Assembly (NCBI RefSeq): GCF_000016345.1
Contig: NC_009379.1
Span: 1,116,001-1,180,000, forward strand
DNA: 64,000 nucleotides
Source of the DNA: Polynucleobacter asymbioticus QLW-P1DMWA-1
GTDB taxonomy: Bacteria > Pseudomonadota > Gammaproteobacteria > Burkholderiales > Burkholderiaceae
Direction: 5' to 3'
Under the pieces are notes generated by a model. It made no database searches, had not been told where the DNA came from, and saw only the letters and a program-made list of their open reading frames with translations. How positions within the stretch are numbered: the first letter of the stretch is position 1; the number at the start of each line of letters is the position of its first letter. A program made the position numbers and the translations under genes. Below are positions 15,001-21,300 of the stretch, piece by piece.

Positions 15001-18000
15001 GTAAAGTTAACGATCAAAGCACTATCGCTAGCCAATACACCATAATCGCCACCGGTGATTGTGCCGTTAGTTGCATTACTAATAGCGTACATTTGGCCAC
15101 CAGCACCAAGAGCTATACCAGCTACTGAACCAGAAACTAGTCCAGAGTTAGTTAATCCTGCCATGCCACCAGAAGCGGTAATACCATAAGCACCGCCAGC
15201 AATCGCACCAGTACTTAAATTGGTAATGAGGCCAAAGGTATCGCCTGTAGTGGCGGTAATACCAGCTACTGAACCAGTTATTAAGCCAGCATTATTTACG
15301 CCATCATATAAAGCACTAGCATTAGCTATACCGTACTGACCACCAGCAATCGTACCGCTTAAAGAGTTCACGATCATGCCGTAATTAAAAGAAGCACCAT
15401 CGGCAAAAGTAATACCTGCTACTGAGCCGGTAATCAAGCCACTATTAGCAATATCTTGATTGAGTAACACGCTATTTTGGTTTGCCAAAATACCGTATTG
15501 ACCACCAGTAATCGTGCCGGTACTTTGGTTATTAATACCGCCTAATAGAGTGCCAGAAGAAATGGCAATACCCGCATTGCCGCCAGAGATGAGTCCGGCG
15601 TTGGTAATGCTACCCTGTACTACGCCGCCGCCAGCAATCTGAATAGCAGTTACACCTGCAATGGTTCCAGCATTACTAATAGCGACTGTGCCTGCAATCA
15701 ATCCAGTATTGGTAATGCCGTTGTTTATTTGACTGCCAGTGCCTACGTAGATAGCGGTAGCACCAAGAATTGTTCCTGCATTATTAATGGAACCCACTAC
15801 ACCACCACTTTGAACCGCAATACCGTATTGACCGCCAGAGATCAAACTATTTGCATCATTAATAATAGCGCCACCTAATGTTGCAGAGTTACCAATATAA
15901 ATACCCGCATCGGCATTCCCAATAAGCGTACCGCTATTACTAATTGATCCAGAGACCAAACCGCTAGTGAGGTACAGACCATAATGACCACCAACCACAG
16001 TAACACCTGAGTTGATGATTGCATCTGTATATGTAGAGCCAGGCAATGCAAAGCCATTCCCAGTCGATGTGTCCGACGCAAATACTAATGTGCTCGATGG
16101 TGCTGGGCCTGGGCCTGGTCCCGGATCGTAGTAAAACAAGTCAAGTTCGTTACTATCTGATGGCGATTGAATTACTTCATAGTACGGAGAGATAATGTAT
16201 GGAGCGGTAAATCCTGTTATGCCTCCAACAGCATACAAAATTGAAGTGTATAGGGGTTGAATATAGGCCGACCCTGGAGTTATCCCAAAACTATAGCCAG
16301 GCGTAAAGTTTGCACGGCCCGTGATGCGCAGCTTACCGTATGAACCCAGTCCATCGTCAATACTGATGGTGTAGTTACCCGACTGAGCATAGTTGCCAGT
16401 AATGGTTGGGCTGTAAGTACTAGCAGCAACAATGAGGTTACCGGCGTTGGTCAGGGTACCTGTACCAGTATTAACGTTTACGTTGTTGTTTAAGGTTAAG
16501 GCGCCGGTGTTACTGATGTTGACTGCGCCTACTGCAATATCTCCGCCACTACTAAAGGTGCCTAATACATTGACGGTACTTGAAGATGAGCCAGTGATGT
16601 TGCCGGCTACTACGGCATTAGAACCAGACAGGTTTAAGGTATTGATACCTATATTGGCTGCGCCTATTAAGGTGCCAGAGTTATTTACCACCAATCCACT
16701 TGCTGTATTTTGCAAGTTCAATGAGTACGTATTACCAGCAATGGTGCCAGTGTTGTTGATGGTGCCTAGGATGGTGGAGTTGGAGGAGAGTCTGATGCCG
16801 GTGTTACCACCAACAATCGTGCCATCATTAATCAGGCTACCAACAAGAGTGCTTCCCTTCTGAATTTGGACGCCTGTAGTACCGCCGTAAATAAATCCAC
16901 TTGGCGCATTAATAATATCGCCAGTCACTTTGATAGACTGAAGCTGAAGGCCTTGTGAATTTTCACCAATCAAGGATCCAGTGTTGGTGATGGAGTCAAC
17001 TAAATTATTAGTGCCATCAGTTCCCAACTCTAGAGCTGTGTAGTAGCCAGAAATCATTCCAGTATTAGTGATGCCACCAAGTACTGTTGCACCGGTTAAT
17101 CGTACGCCGACATAATATCCAATAATGGAGCCATCATTGGCGAACCCACCCGCAACAGTACTTGCTCCACCAACATTAATGCCTGTTAGACCACCATAAA
17201 TAAAACCAGACTTACTGTTGTAGATTCCGCCAGCAAGAAGACTATTGGTAGATACATTGATGCCATAAGCACCATTGCCTATTATGGTTCCTGAATTATT
17301 AATTCCGCCAAGAAGACTTGAGCCGCTTATGACAGAGATACCGGTATTAGAGCCTGCAATTAGACCGCTATTGATAATGCTGCCTGCAATGGTGCTACCA
17401 GCCGTGCTACTAGCATCCACCTTGATTGCAGTGCCACCAAGTATTGATCCCGCATTATTAATAGAGCCAATTGTTCCGCCAGTTTGGATAACAATACCGT
17501 ATAGACGACCAGCAATGGTACCTACCTGTGATCCACTTAAGCTTTGGTTATTGATGGAGCCAATGTAACCGTAATTATTTACGGAGATACCTCCATCACC
17601 AGAAGTGCCGGCAATCAAACCAGAGTTTGTAATACCGCCTAGAACCGTGCCACGTTGAACGGCGATACCAGAGGCAGAAGAGCCGACAATCAATCCGGTG
17701 TTGCTGATGCTGCCAGTAATCTTGCCGTTAGGTCCAACCGCGATTGCGGTAACACCACTAATGATGGTGCCAGCATTGTTAATGTTGCCACTTAAGGTGG
17801 CATTTGAATTAACCTTGATTCCGTTTGCAGGTGAGCCGCCTTCACCGGCAATGGTTCCCATATTGGTAACAGATCCTGCAATATTCAAACTTGGAACATA
17901 AAGTGCAGCAGGGCTGGAACTCGTTGAAATGAGATGGCTTGAACTATTAAATACTCCGTCAGCAGTGATGGGTCCTGCAGAGGGGTCAACCACTTGAGGT

Positions 18001-18161
18001 AAGGCAGCCCCGATACCTCCAGCCATCAACAAAGATCCAACTAAAACTGAACCTACTTGGGTTGATTTACTGCTCGATTTACCTTGTCCATGCGTAATTT
18101 CGGAGACGACAACGAGCGCCCCCAATCTTTTGCTCCAGACGATGCGATAAACGCGATTCAT
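1..18161 (-). CDS. Giant ESPR-bearing autotransporter/adhesin, N-terminal ~6,050 residues (C-terminus outside window)
   Basis: The minus-strand frame opens at an ATG at 18161 (MNRVYRIVWSKRLGALVVVS...) and meets no stop before the left edge. The first ~25 residues match the extended signal peptide region of type V secreted proteins, followed by a hydrophobic stretch (VGSVLVGSLLMAGGIGAALP) and a probable cleavage site. The rest is low-complexity, Gly/Ser/Asn/Thr/Ile-rich and built of short repeats such as ITNSGLISGS, VGSINNAGSILG and DSINNQSLSGSQVGTIAGG, as expected of a beta-helical passenger. I see no TPS-type NPNG haemagglutination motif near the start, so a classical autotransporter with a C-terminal barrel to the left is favoured; the barrel is not visible. 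No clear Shine-Dalgarno precedes the ATG. Role by family: surface adhesion or aggregation. Identity as a secreted repeat protein is firm; function is inferred. Confidence 0.9.
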   Translation of the reverse strand, partial: MNRVYRIVWSKRLGALVVVSEITHGQGKSSSKSTQVGSVLVGSLLMAGGIGAALPQVVDPSAGPITADGVFNSSSHLISTSSSPAALYVPSLNIAGSVTNMGTIAGEGGSPANGIKVNSNATLSGNINNAGTIISGVTAIAVGPNGKITGSISNTGLIVGSSASGIAVQRGTVLGGITNSGLIAGTSGDGGISVNNYGYIGSINNQSLSGSQVGTIAGRLYGIVIQTGGTIGSINNAGSILGGTAIKVDASSTAGSTIAGSIINSGLIAGSNTGISVISGSSLLGGINNSGTIIGNGAYGINVSTNSLLAGGIYNSKSGFIYGGLTGINVGGASTVAGGFANDGSIIGYYVGVRLTGATVLGGITNTGMISGYYTALELGTDGTNNLVDSITNTGSLIGENSQGLQLQSIKVTGDIINAPSGFIYGGTTGVQIQKGSTLVGSLINDGTIVGGNTGIRLSSNSTILGTINNTGTIAGNTYSLNLQNTASGLVVNNSGTLIGAANIGINTLNLSGSNAVVAGNITGSSSSTVNVLGTFSSGGDIAVGAVNISNTGALTLNNNVNVNTGTGTLTNAGNLIVAASTYSPTITGNYAQSGNYTISIDDGLGSYGKLRITGRANFTPGYSFGITPGSAYIQPLYTSILYAVGGITGFTAPYIISPYYEVIQSPSDSNELDLFYYDPGPGPGPAPSSTLVFASDTSTGNGFALPGSTYTDAIINSGVTVVGGHYGLYLTSGLVSGSISNSGTLIGNADAGIYIGNSATLGGAIINDANSLISGGQYGIAVQSGGVVGSINNAGTILGATAIYVGTGSQINNGITNTGLIAGTVAISNAGTIAGVTAIQIAGGGVVQGSITNAGLISGGNAGIAISSGTLLGGINNQSTGTITGGQYGILANQNSVLLNQDIANSGLITGSVAGITFADGASFNYGMIVNSLSGTIAGGQYGIANASALYDGVNNAGLITGSVAGITATTGDTFGLITNLSTGAIAGGAYGITASGGMAGLTNSGLVSGSVAGIALGAGGQMYAISNATNGTITGGDYGVLASDSALIVNFTNAGLITGSIAGIAMQSSSIVDPSFMNLSTGTIAGGQYGLLATSNGGVNHGITNAGLFTGSVAGIGVNGGLINYGGIYNDTTGTIAGGLYGISNAHGAMEGGILNSGLLTGSVAGVMVDGGQILSTNGSDAIYNTSIGNSNTGTIAGSQYGIAIINSGRLTGDIGIGNAGTIYGATAIKVEAGSQVAGGVTNNGMIYGAIGINNQGLITGSVSGGTIFGATAIQFGGGTLVGGIVNSGSIIGASNGIALTHSTIVGGITDAGMIAGGLRAISVDGISRIDGGITNANLISSDDTGIKVGFKSRIDSIDNQSISGQVGTIAGGKFGINIQSAGVIGSISNSGVIIGRGSTGIAVSAGSLITNGISNSGLIYGHHRGIAALSSNESADSIFNQSISGSQVGTIAGGEYGVAIQNGGALGLINNAGSILGNSLGVLVLNGPLDTLTNTGFIRGDAVGVGIQSTGGSNGSVGFLINAGTISGATAIQVTSGSQITNGITNTGLISGSALGINNAGNIYGATAILVDGGSTVLGGINNTGTIAANPAGHAATFTAALKINGGTLLGGITNSGLIAGPTVGGGYQAGILLLSATVDTIVNSVGGTITSGRDGIRLSGGSTINSINNAGGSIMGSEAGIIVASGSQINSLTNTGLISGSSRIGVALMGNSSYIGPLQNYGTIIGKTVGISVNNSGLIIGGLTNTGTITGGNIGIDLVSGGTISGGITNTGLIGGTALGGVVLAGQYGNQTLSGGITNLSSGTIFGQTGIQVNGYANAFYMDTGFMHFGSANASNASLLGGITNSGSIIGSQNGITVAGLTAVAGPHNTYFATGIGSISGGITNTGLVAGISGAGISVGGYGYIDSINNQSLSGSQVGTIAGGQYGIAIQSGGVVTSGITNAGSILGGTAIYVGTGSQINNGITNTGLISGTVGISNAGTIAGVTAIQIAAGGTVQGNITNTGLISGSNAGIAISSGTLLGGISNQSTGTITGGQYGVLLNQAATLLTQDIANSGLIAGSVAGIAITSGVNLYRSISNSVSGTIAGGQYGVLNTGVNSLFANLINAGLIAGTTAGVATADGGRFFGVTNLDSGTITGGAYGISSAHYLDSIANAGLITGSVAGIVAQGSGVIGAITNSISGTIAGGSYGVLDADAGIVGSTSVAINNAGTIMGAIAGITAQSSNPMRSITNSSSGTIVGGNYGILVGTSAGGDINDGVFNSGLILGSSIAGIGLDNGSYNYADINNSATGTIAGGQFGISVANNSNAYQDINNQGLITGSVAGILVDHSNLNGIINQSTGTIAGGAYGISISNTGQINGSTGISNAGTIYGATAIKVATGSQITNGITNSGLISGTTDTGVLAINNGYIDTINNQSLSGSQVGTITGGQYGVAVQSGGAIGSINNAGTIISLGDAGPGRSAGIYLGAQLIGPPGPSASGGAIISGITNTGLILSTSAGILITSNSQLSGGITNAGLINGWAGIVVNDGATATGGILNTGTILASSYGLDIFDGGTVLGGITNIGTISSGGTGPSADRGAIFLAGGGLIANGITNTGLIQGADGIYVGQTSGYPTGGTVLGGITNFGQIVGASAGIAVVSQSTVVGGITNTGLIAGTYNGILVGNNSYIDSINNQSLSGSQVGTIAGGQYGIAVQSGGTIGSIGNAGSILGATAIKVEAGSQITNGITNSGLLSGTVGINNAGLISGITAIKLNSGTVIGGITNTGLIAGTYNGILVGGGSYVDSINNQSLSGSQVGTIAGYQSGINVGGVVGSINNAGTIIGAAALQINGSVLGGLTNSGVMIGQGGLGINLGDSDLISGGLTNTGTIVSTNHAINAYKTTITKSSDGIAAIYNSGTLIGVGTVDDASGIRLEHSYVDGGIYNDANALISDHSYGINLVNSSTVIGDITNRSGATISGGGDGIHIQSSVLAGAISNSGSILGGNNGILIGYGSNISNGITNAGLISGANTGIALSSNSTILGTINNTGTIAGNTYSLNLQNTASGLVVNNSGTLIGAANIGINTLNLSGSNAVVAGSITGSSSSAVNVLGNFSSGGDIAVGAVNISNTGALTLNNNVNVNTGTLTNAGNLIVTAGITPIITGNYAQSGKYSVGITGPTNYGQLHIIGDANFTSGYSFGITPGSVVTTGTYGSILDATGTIGGFSAYNGIYHYSGLTTAYSVTGDIAPNELDLIYGTTTGYGQLVFNTSTYTGDVGFASYHNGVLINSGVSVGGNSYGIYINSGGSIDGGITNSGTLVGTSYAGILIGNNSTLGGTLGGLYGAGIQNLAGSTIAGGQYGIAIQSGGVVTRGITNAGSILGVSAGLLISSSSRLTGGLTNTGLIASQGWAGVVVNSGATVAGGIFNTGTILAANYGVDVFDGGNVLGGITNTGTIVTSQGGPFPMGAIFVGAGIVSGGISNSGLINGASSSGVLAINNGYIDSINNQSLSGSQVGTIAGGQYGIAVQSGGTIGSILNAGSILGGTAIQVVRGSQLTNGITNSGLIYGSGMMNAAGIAVGSAASIVGGITNSGLIIGNSNGVLAYASSTVIGGISNSGLINGASSSGVLAINNGYIDSINNQSLSGSQVGTIAGGQYGIAVQSGGSIGSINNAGTIFGGSKAISLKSSTLLGGITNVGSIIGPYRGIDLGHGALLANGITNSGLIQATVWSAIDVWGEPGSTITSGISNLSGGTVLGNGVGISVWSASTIAGGISNAGQIIGSTFAGILATSSGPSTAAGTILGGITNTGSIIGGSIGIFANAGSLIADGITNTGLISGSSASGIFINNNSFIDSINNQSLSGSQVGTIAGGQYGIAVQGNATLGSILNAGSILGATAIYVGDGGTIVNGITNSGLISGANVGITLDNPIHLLGDIVNSVGGTISGGVTGIKFAARGTDISISNSGLIYGGYAALHLSNSYQLSLLANSSEGTLAGDSYGVYVDGASHMNGITNAGLISGSIAGLGLGGNSSIDQVIFNANGGTILGGQYGIFAASDSVMNAGIRNSGLITGSIAGIASLSRAYIHGGIINDLTGTISGGEYGILASNNGNIPDGITNAGLISGSNAGISARNYGTLMGGLTNSGLILSSNTIGSSAIAFNSNSTLVGDLINSAAGVISGFEGVKITNTSTILGNINNSGLITGMGDGSGSSYGHGIQLYSSGLLTGDIINNASGSIMGVGTGISIYSRSTLTGSINNSGLISGGLGDQQTGIIIGDNSTLAGNILNNAGATISGVGTGIRLSSNSTILGTINNTGTIAGNTYSLNLQNTASGLAVNNSGTLIGAANIGINTLNLSGSNAVVAGNITGSSSSAVNVLGNFSSGGDIAVGAVNISNTGALTLNNNVNVNTGTLTNAGNLIVAASTYTPIITGNYAQSGNYSVGINGLSYGQLHILGNASFTPDAIFSIARGSNLTGSSYSSIVDTTGTIGGFSVYNGIYHYSGLTTEYSVTEVGTSELDLLTTTTGYGQLVFNTSTYTGDVGFTSYHNGVLINSGVSVGGNSYGIYINSGGSIDGGITNSGTLVGSSIAGIFIGNNSTLGGTLGGLYGAGIQNLAGSTIVGGQYGIAIQSGGVVTSGITNAGSILGNTAIRNNSGTILGGLLNTGSLIGASNGISLTYSTVAGGITNTGLITGIGSTGIYLKGATLLGGLTNTGTIYGNTDAIAITHNSFIANGVVNTGSIIGASNGISLYANGQVAGGITNTGLIAGMNQIGVKLNDFSTIADGLTNAGTIYGGRTAIKVGFESQITGGLTNAGSIIGNSYAGILVSGNASAIDSIKNQSLSGSQVGTIAGGQYGIAVQSGGRIGSINNAGTIISLGAPGPFNPAGIYLGGSGPFGSGGTIANGITNTGSILSPSVGILITNSSQLIGGITNAGLINGAARAGVIINSAATVAGGITNTGTILAGNFGLDIYNGGTVLGGITNTGMIATSDGGPFPLGAIYAGAGGLISGGISNAGLISSVSSSGVIALYGGYIDSINNQRLSGSQVGTIAGGQYGIALQTGGRIGSINNEGSILGATAIHISAGGLISGGITNSGLIAGSGVGISLITGSFLNGGIKNTGTIAGQLAGITSLSSSISGGITNNGLISGYDFGVAVISGGSFGPGFIDSIDNQRAGSVIGTISGGLQAISIFNAGTVGSIINAGLISGVGNSFTGAGIYVGPAPFGPFGTQGGLITSGITNTGLIMGGVNDSGQGFGLDLVNSSLLNGVTNSGTFLGIGVYGGAGINLQSSTLMGGISNNGSLVGYAGTIGGAGIALNNALLTDGIKNLAMGTIAGLAMGAGAAGINLQSSTLLGGITNHGMIEAQGITGFGINLNYSTMTGAIANTGGTIFGISGGASTAAGINLYHSTLTGGITNSGLIYAEAVANPAFGILVSHSSLVGGITNNGTIAGESNVFAGGINVTNQSILSGGISNSGLIAEIGSANIAGIIVGIDSTVYGGITNSGLIIGNSNGVLAYASSTVIGGISNSGLINGASSSGVLAINNGYIDSINNQSLSGSQVGTIAGGQYGIAVQSGGSIGSINNAGSIIGRTAIQMDSAGLISNGIINTGLIAGAVGINNAGTILGNTAINNNGGTILGGIINTGSIMGTNQGIYIANGLVTNGINNAGGLISGNEALNIYSYGTVLGGITNAGAIIGATYSGLGLGRNSTIFGGITNTGLISGNSSSGIGVGNYSTLSGDLINAVGGTITSALQVGIGLSTHSTITGSIINDGLISGSTAGIAVANFGTLVGGLTNTGLISGNYFAGVGVGHGSYVDSINNQSISGLQIGTITGGQYGVAVINGGAVGSINNAGLINGSLAGIGVSTNSTILGTINNTGTIAGNTYSVNLLNSANAFTVDNSGTLIGAANIGINTLNLSGSNAVVAGNITGSSSSTVNVLGNFSSGGDIAVGAVNISNTGALTLNNNVNVNTGTGTLTNAGNLIVAASTYTPTITGNYAQSGNYSVGINDIAGTYGKLHITGDASFTPNATFKIAPGSNVTGTAYNAILDTTGTISAFTPYSNTFHYSG
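192..618 (-). repeat. Adhesin long module, copy 4
   Basis: Fourth copy, with the long NVNTGTGTLT variant as in copy 1. A segment at about 499-552 differs from the other three copies, which all encode LNLQNTASGLVVNNSGTL there. This gives a mosaic pattern across the four copies. Confidence 0.85.
1456..1719 (-). repeat. 264-bp exact duplicate, copy A (partner 7195-7458)
   Basis: Reading the two stretches side by side, bases 1456-1719 equal 7195-7458 with a constant offset of 5739 and mismatches at both ends. A third, shorter exact copy (163 bp) of 1481-1643 lies at 7622-7784. All are in frame within the adhesin gene. Confidence 0.85.
4892..5326 (-). repeat. Adhesin long module, copy 3
   Basis: Third copy of the long module, with the short NVNTGTLT variant as in copy 2. 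Copies 2 and 3 differ from each other at only scattered positions by eye. Confidence 0.85.
7195..7458 (-). repeat. 264-bp exact duplicate, copy B
   Basis: Partner of 1456-1719. The 163-bp third copy at 7622-7784 lies only about 160 bp away, so this part of the gene carries a close direct duplication as well. Confidence 0.85.
8691..9112 (-). repeat. Adhesin long module, copy 2
   Basis: Second copy of the long module. It has the shorter NVNTGTLT variant and is nearly identical to copy 3. The preceding segment (8112-8430) also matches the one before copy 3 (4330-4635), so the duplicated block is about 1 kb with a divergent stretch in the middle. Confidence 0.85.
12042..12300 (-). repeat. Diverged segmental duplicate of 15502-15756 within the adhesin gene
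   Basis: The two stretches encode nearly the same string of beta-helix rungs (INQSTGTIAGG-like, then ISNAGTI and ITNTGLISG-like), with scattered base changes. The flanking rungs (about 11.1-12.0 kb and 14.5-15.5 kb) follow the same order, so the duplicated block is probably over 1 kb. Confidence 0.65.
16370..16804 (-). repeat. Adhesin long module, copy 1 (N-proximal)
   Basis: This is the first of four near-identical blocks inside the adhesin gene. It encodes a run containing NSTILGTINNTGTIAGNTYS, LNLSGSNAVVAG, NISNTGALTLNNNVNVNTG and ITGNYAQSGNY. It carries the longer NVNTGTGTLT variant, shared with copy 4. Limits are by eye. Confidence 0.85.
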
Positions 18162-18343
18162 TAAGTAGTTTTAGTGTTTGTAAGTCATTGTTTTATATAG
18201 AATTTTTTGTTTAAGAAAATAAGAACGAAAAAATCCACACCATATAATAATGGTATTGATACTTTTCGTAAATAATTGATTTTTAAGGAATTTATTGACT
18301 TTTATCAAGGATTTGCCCTTGATTTGTTACCCCAAAAGTTAAA
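18162..18343. promoter_or_regulatory. AT-rich leader/promoter region of the giant adhesin
   Basis: This gap lies between the adhesin ATG and the terminator of the upstream TPR-sulfotransferase gene. It is strongly AT-rich, so it plausibly holds the adhesin promoter and a 5' leader. On the minus strand a TATATAAAA-like stretch sits about 40 bases before the ATG, but I cannot pair it confidently with a -35 box. A short inverted repeat (TCAAGG/CCTTGA) lies at 18305-18322. Confidence 0.4.
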
Positions 18344-18372
18344 GGCGGGATTGTTTAATCCCGTCTTTTTTA
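18344..18372 (-). terminator. Intrinsic terminator after the TPR-sulfotransferase gene (probably bidirectional)
   Basis: A 9-bp stem (GGCGGGATT / AATCCCGTC, one G-U pair) with a four-base loop spans 18344-18365, directly downstream of the stop at 18373. A T-run follows on the plus strand and a TTTAACTTTT tail on the minus strand. It separates the modification gene from the adhesin gene. Confidence 0.8.
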
Positions 18373-21300
18373 CTATTTCACCGGGATATTCCCGGGTTCT
18401 TTGCCCAATGCATCCAATAATGGGGTGAGATGCTTTTCATAGTTACGCCAACGCTCTACTGACTGCTTATAGATTGGCTTACGCACCTGGGCAACGCTAG
18501 CTGTTCTTACTTGACGTTTATTGTTGTAAAACTCCAAGCAAGAGTCGTCCCATTCAAGCTGACAATATTCCACTAAGCGACGAGCTTCGGCTTCAATATC
18601 AGCCACAATGTCTTCGTACTGAACTTCCAGAAAACTTCCTTCTGGAAGAACTTTTCTCCAATGATTCATGAGGCGCATATAGTTTTTGTAGTGTTCAGCC
18701 AGTTCATGCAAGTCATAGGTAGCCGACTGATGTCGATTAAACAATCTAGTAAAACAAGATAAGCAGGTATCTATTGGATTGCGTTTGACATGGATGATTT
18801 TTGCATTAGGCAACATGAGCGGAATCAATCCCAATAGCATATAGTTGCTTGGCATCTTATCGGTAATATGCAATGCATTTGGGGCATATGCATTTAATCG
18901 TGCAATGTAATTTTTACCCCATTGAGTAAGCTTATCTCCACCTAAATCGCGAAGACTATTCGGGTATAAATTGGCTGAATTACTTCGATCCGCAGTCTCA
19001 ATAGATTCAATTAAATCGCTGATCTCACCCGCCCCAAAGACCTCGGGGTGGCTTGCTAGAATTTGCTCAGTTAATGTGGTGCCAGACCGTGGCATACCCA
19101 ATACAAATATAGGCAAGGGGGATGTTGATCCACCTCCCTGATGTGCCTTAAAGTACTCCGGTGTGAACGTAGCAATAATTTGGTCTATGTAAGCACCTTC
19201 TTCAGCAGCGCTGTAATGCAACTTTGCCCGCTTCAGTTTAGCGCCTATTGAAAAATTCTCAAAGGCCCTATCGTATTCATGTAAATCGTCGTAAGCTTTT
19301 CCCAATGCGTAATGCAAAGAAATTCGTCGGTCATTCGTTAATCGTTGGTTGCCCGTTAATGCATTCTCCAATGCAATTAAATTAGCGCTTCCCGCCTCTA
19401 CTTTTTTAATTTGCGTTAAATGAAAACGAGCGTCTAGATTGTCGGGCTGAAGTTGGATAGCATTATTAAGATACTCTTCTGCAAGCTCTATATTGCCGGC
19501 CTCTAAACTTAAATTGCCAAGGCCAGTAAATGCATCGGCTGAATCAGGCTCAATAACTAAAGCCTCTTGGTAAAGCGCTTCTGCAGCACTAGCTTTGCCA
19601 AGCTCTGTATAGATTGCTGCCAATTGGCAGCGAGCATCCACCTTATCAGGGGCATTTTTTAGGGCAGTCAAAAGCAGCTGCTCAGCCTCAGGTAAGCGAT
19701 CCTGCTCATTAAAAATACGCGCCAAGCCTGTTAACCCCTCCGGGTAACCGGGCCGAAGCTGTAGGCAGCGCTCTAGTAACCTACCCGCAATGTCGATCTC
19801 ATCTCGTTTTAATCTTGCTAAACCAAGATTACAGAGTGCTTCTGGATAACTCTCATTCAAGCTAAGTGCTTTTTGCAAAATAGGAATTGCCTCATCAGCA
19901 CGATCAAGCTCAACCAATACAGCGCCTAAATTACTAAGCGACTCTAAATAGTCGGGAGCAATGGATATAACACGCTGATACCATTCAATCGCACTATTTT
20001 TATCTTTCTCAGCGCGCGCAATGCTTCCCATATTATTGAGGGATTGCAACATATTGGGTGCCAATGCCAAAGCACGCTCGTGGCAAGATTTTGCTTTTAC
20101 AAATTCTTTATTGTCATAGAAGGCAATACCCAGATTGCTATAGCCCATAGCCATAGAGGGGTCTAATTGAATTGCTTGCTCACCGTGATAAATGGCATCC
20201 TGATGGCGACCCATCTGACGACTCATCTCAGTTAAGTTGCAGTGAAAAAGCGCGACCTTAGGTTCAATAGCAATCGCATCTTTAATCAACTGACAGGCTA
20301 GCGGTCCCCTGCCCTGCTGGTGGGAAACCACGCCCAATAAATGAAGGGCATGTGCATGTTTTGGGTTTATAGCCAAAACTTGGCGCAGTACTTGCTCAGC
20401 CTCATGAATTCGACCGGCACCTTGCAGTTGACCAGCCACTTGCATTGCCTGATCAATGGTCAACGGAGATTGCATGGGAGCGTTGGAAGTTTTTACCAAG
20501 GCCGCATTTTGCGTATTCGCAATCCGTTTTTTGGCTGGCACCTGAGGTACATTTAACTGCTGCAAGGATTGCTTTAACTCCATAAGCACGGGATCCCAAT
20601 TGCCGAATTGGGGTTGATTAAATATCCGCAAATTTGGATACCATGGGCTATCCGAACGCTTAATTAACCAACGCCACTCTGAATCAAAACGATTGAGCAT
20701 CCAGACCGGCTTACCTAAAGCACCGGCCAAATGCACCATAGATGAATCTACCGAGATGATCAAATCTAAATTACTAATCAATGCAGCTGTATCTGCAAAA
20801 TCAGTTAATTCTTCGGTCCAGTCAATCCAATCAATTGAGTCGGGAAGTTGTGGTCGCCCTTCTTCGGGGGCCCATTTTTGTAAACTCACCCAAGTGATGT
20901 TCTCACCTTGCAACACAGGCAACAACTTTTGTAATTGAATACTTCTTCTTCCATCGTATTGGTGGGTCTTTCGTCCAGCCCATGCAATTCCGACCCTAAA
21001 GCGCCCTGGGGCATCATGTTCCAAACGATCTCGCCAGTGATTTTTAGCCGCTTGAGAAACACCCAAGTAAGGCACATCAACGGGTAAATTATCCAAACGC
21101 GTCTTTAATGCACGCGGTAAAGACATCAAAGGGATATACCAATGCCACGTAGAGTAATCGGCTGGCATGCGATTTAAGAGCACGACTTTATCGCCAAAGG
21201 ACCACTCTAGAATTCTCAAACTTGGTGAGGAAGAAATAAAACCCACTTTTGTAAATTTCTGAGTAGCTAACTTTAAAAAGCGTGCGAACTGGAATATATC

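Noticed and set aside
244..17901. Many short plus-strand and alternative minus-strand frames (for example 244-705, 4945-5412, 8728-9252, 16432-16863) in the adhesin region
   Set aside because: They are antisense or out-of-frame shadows of the repeat-rich adhesin gene. They recur because the same module recurs and have Pro/Leu-rich compositions without ribosome sites.
1..18161. Possible CRISPR or non-coding satellite array
   Set aside because: Repeat spacing is irregular, all repeats are in one open frame, and they encode regular beta-helix-like rungs.
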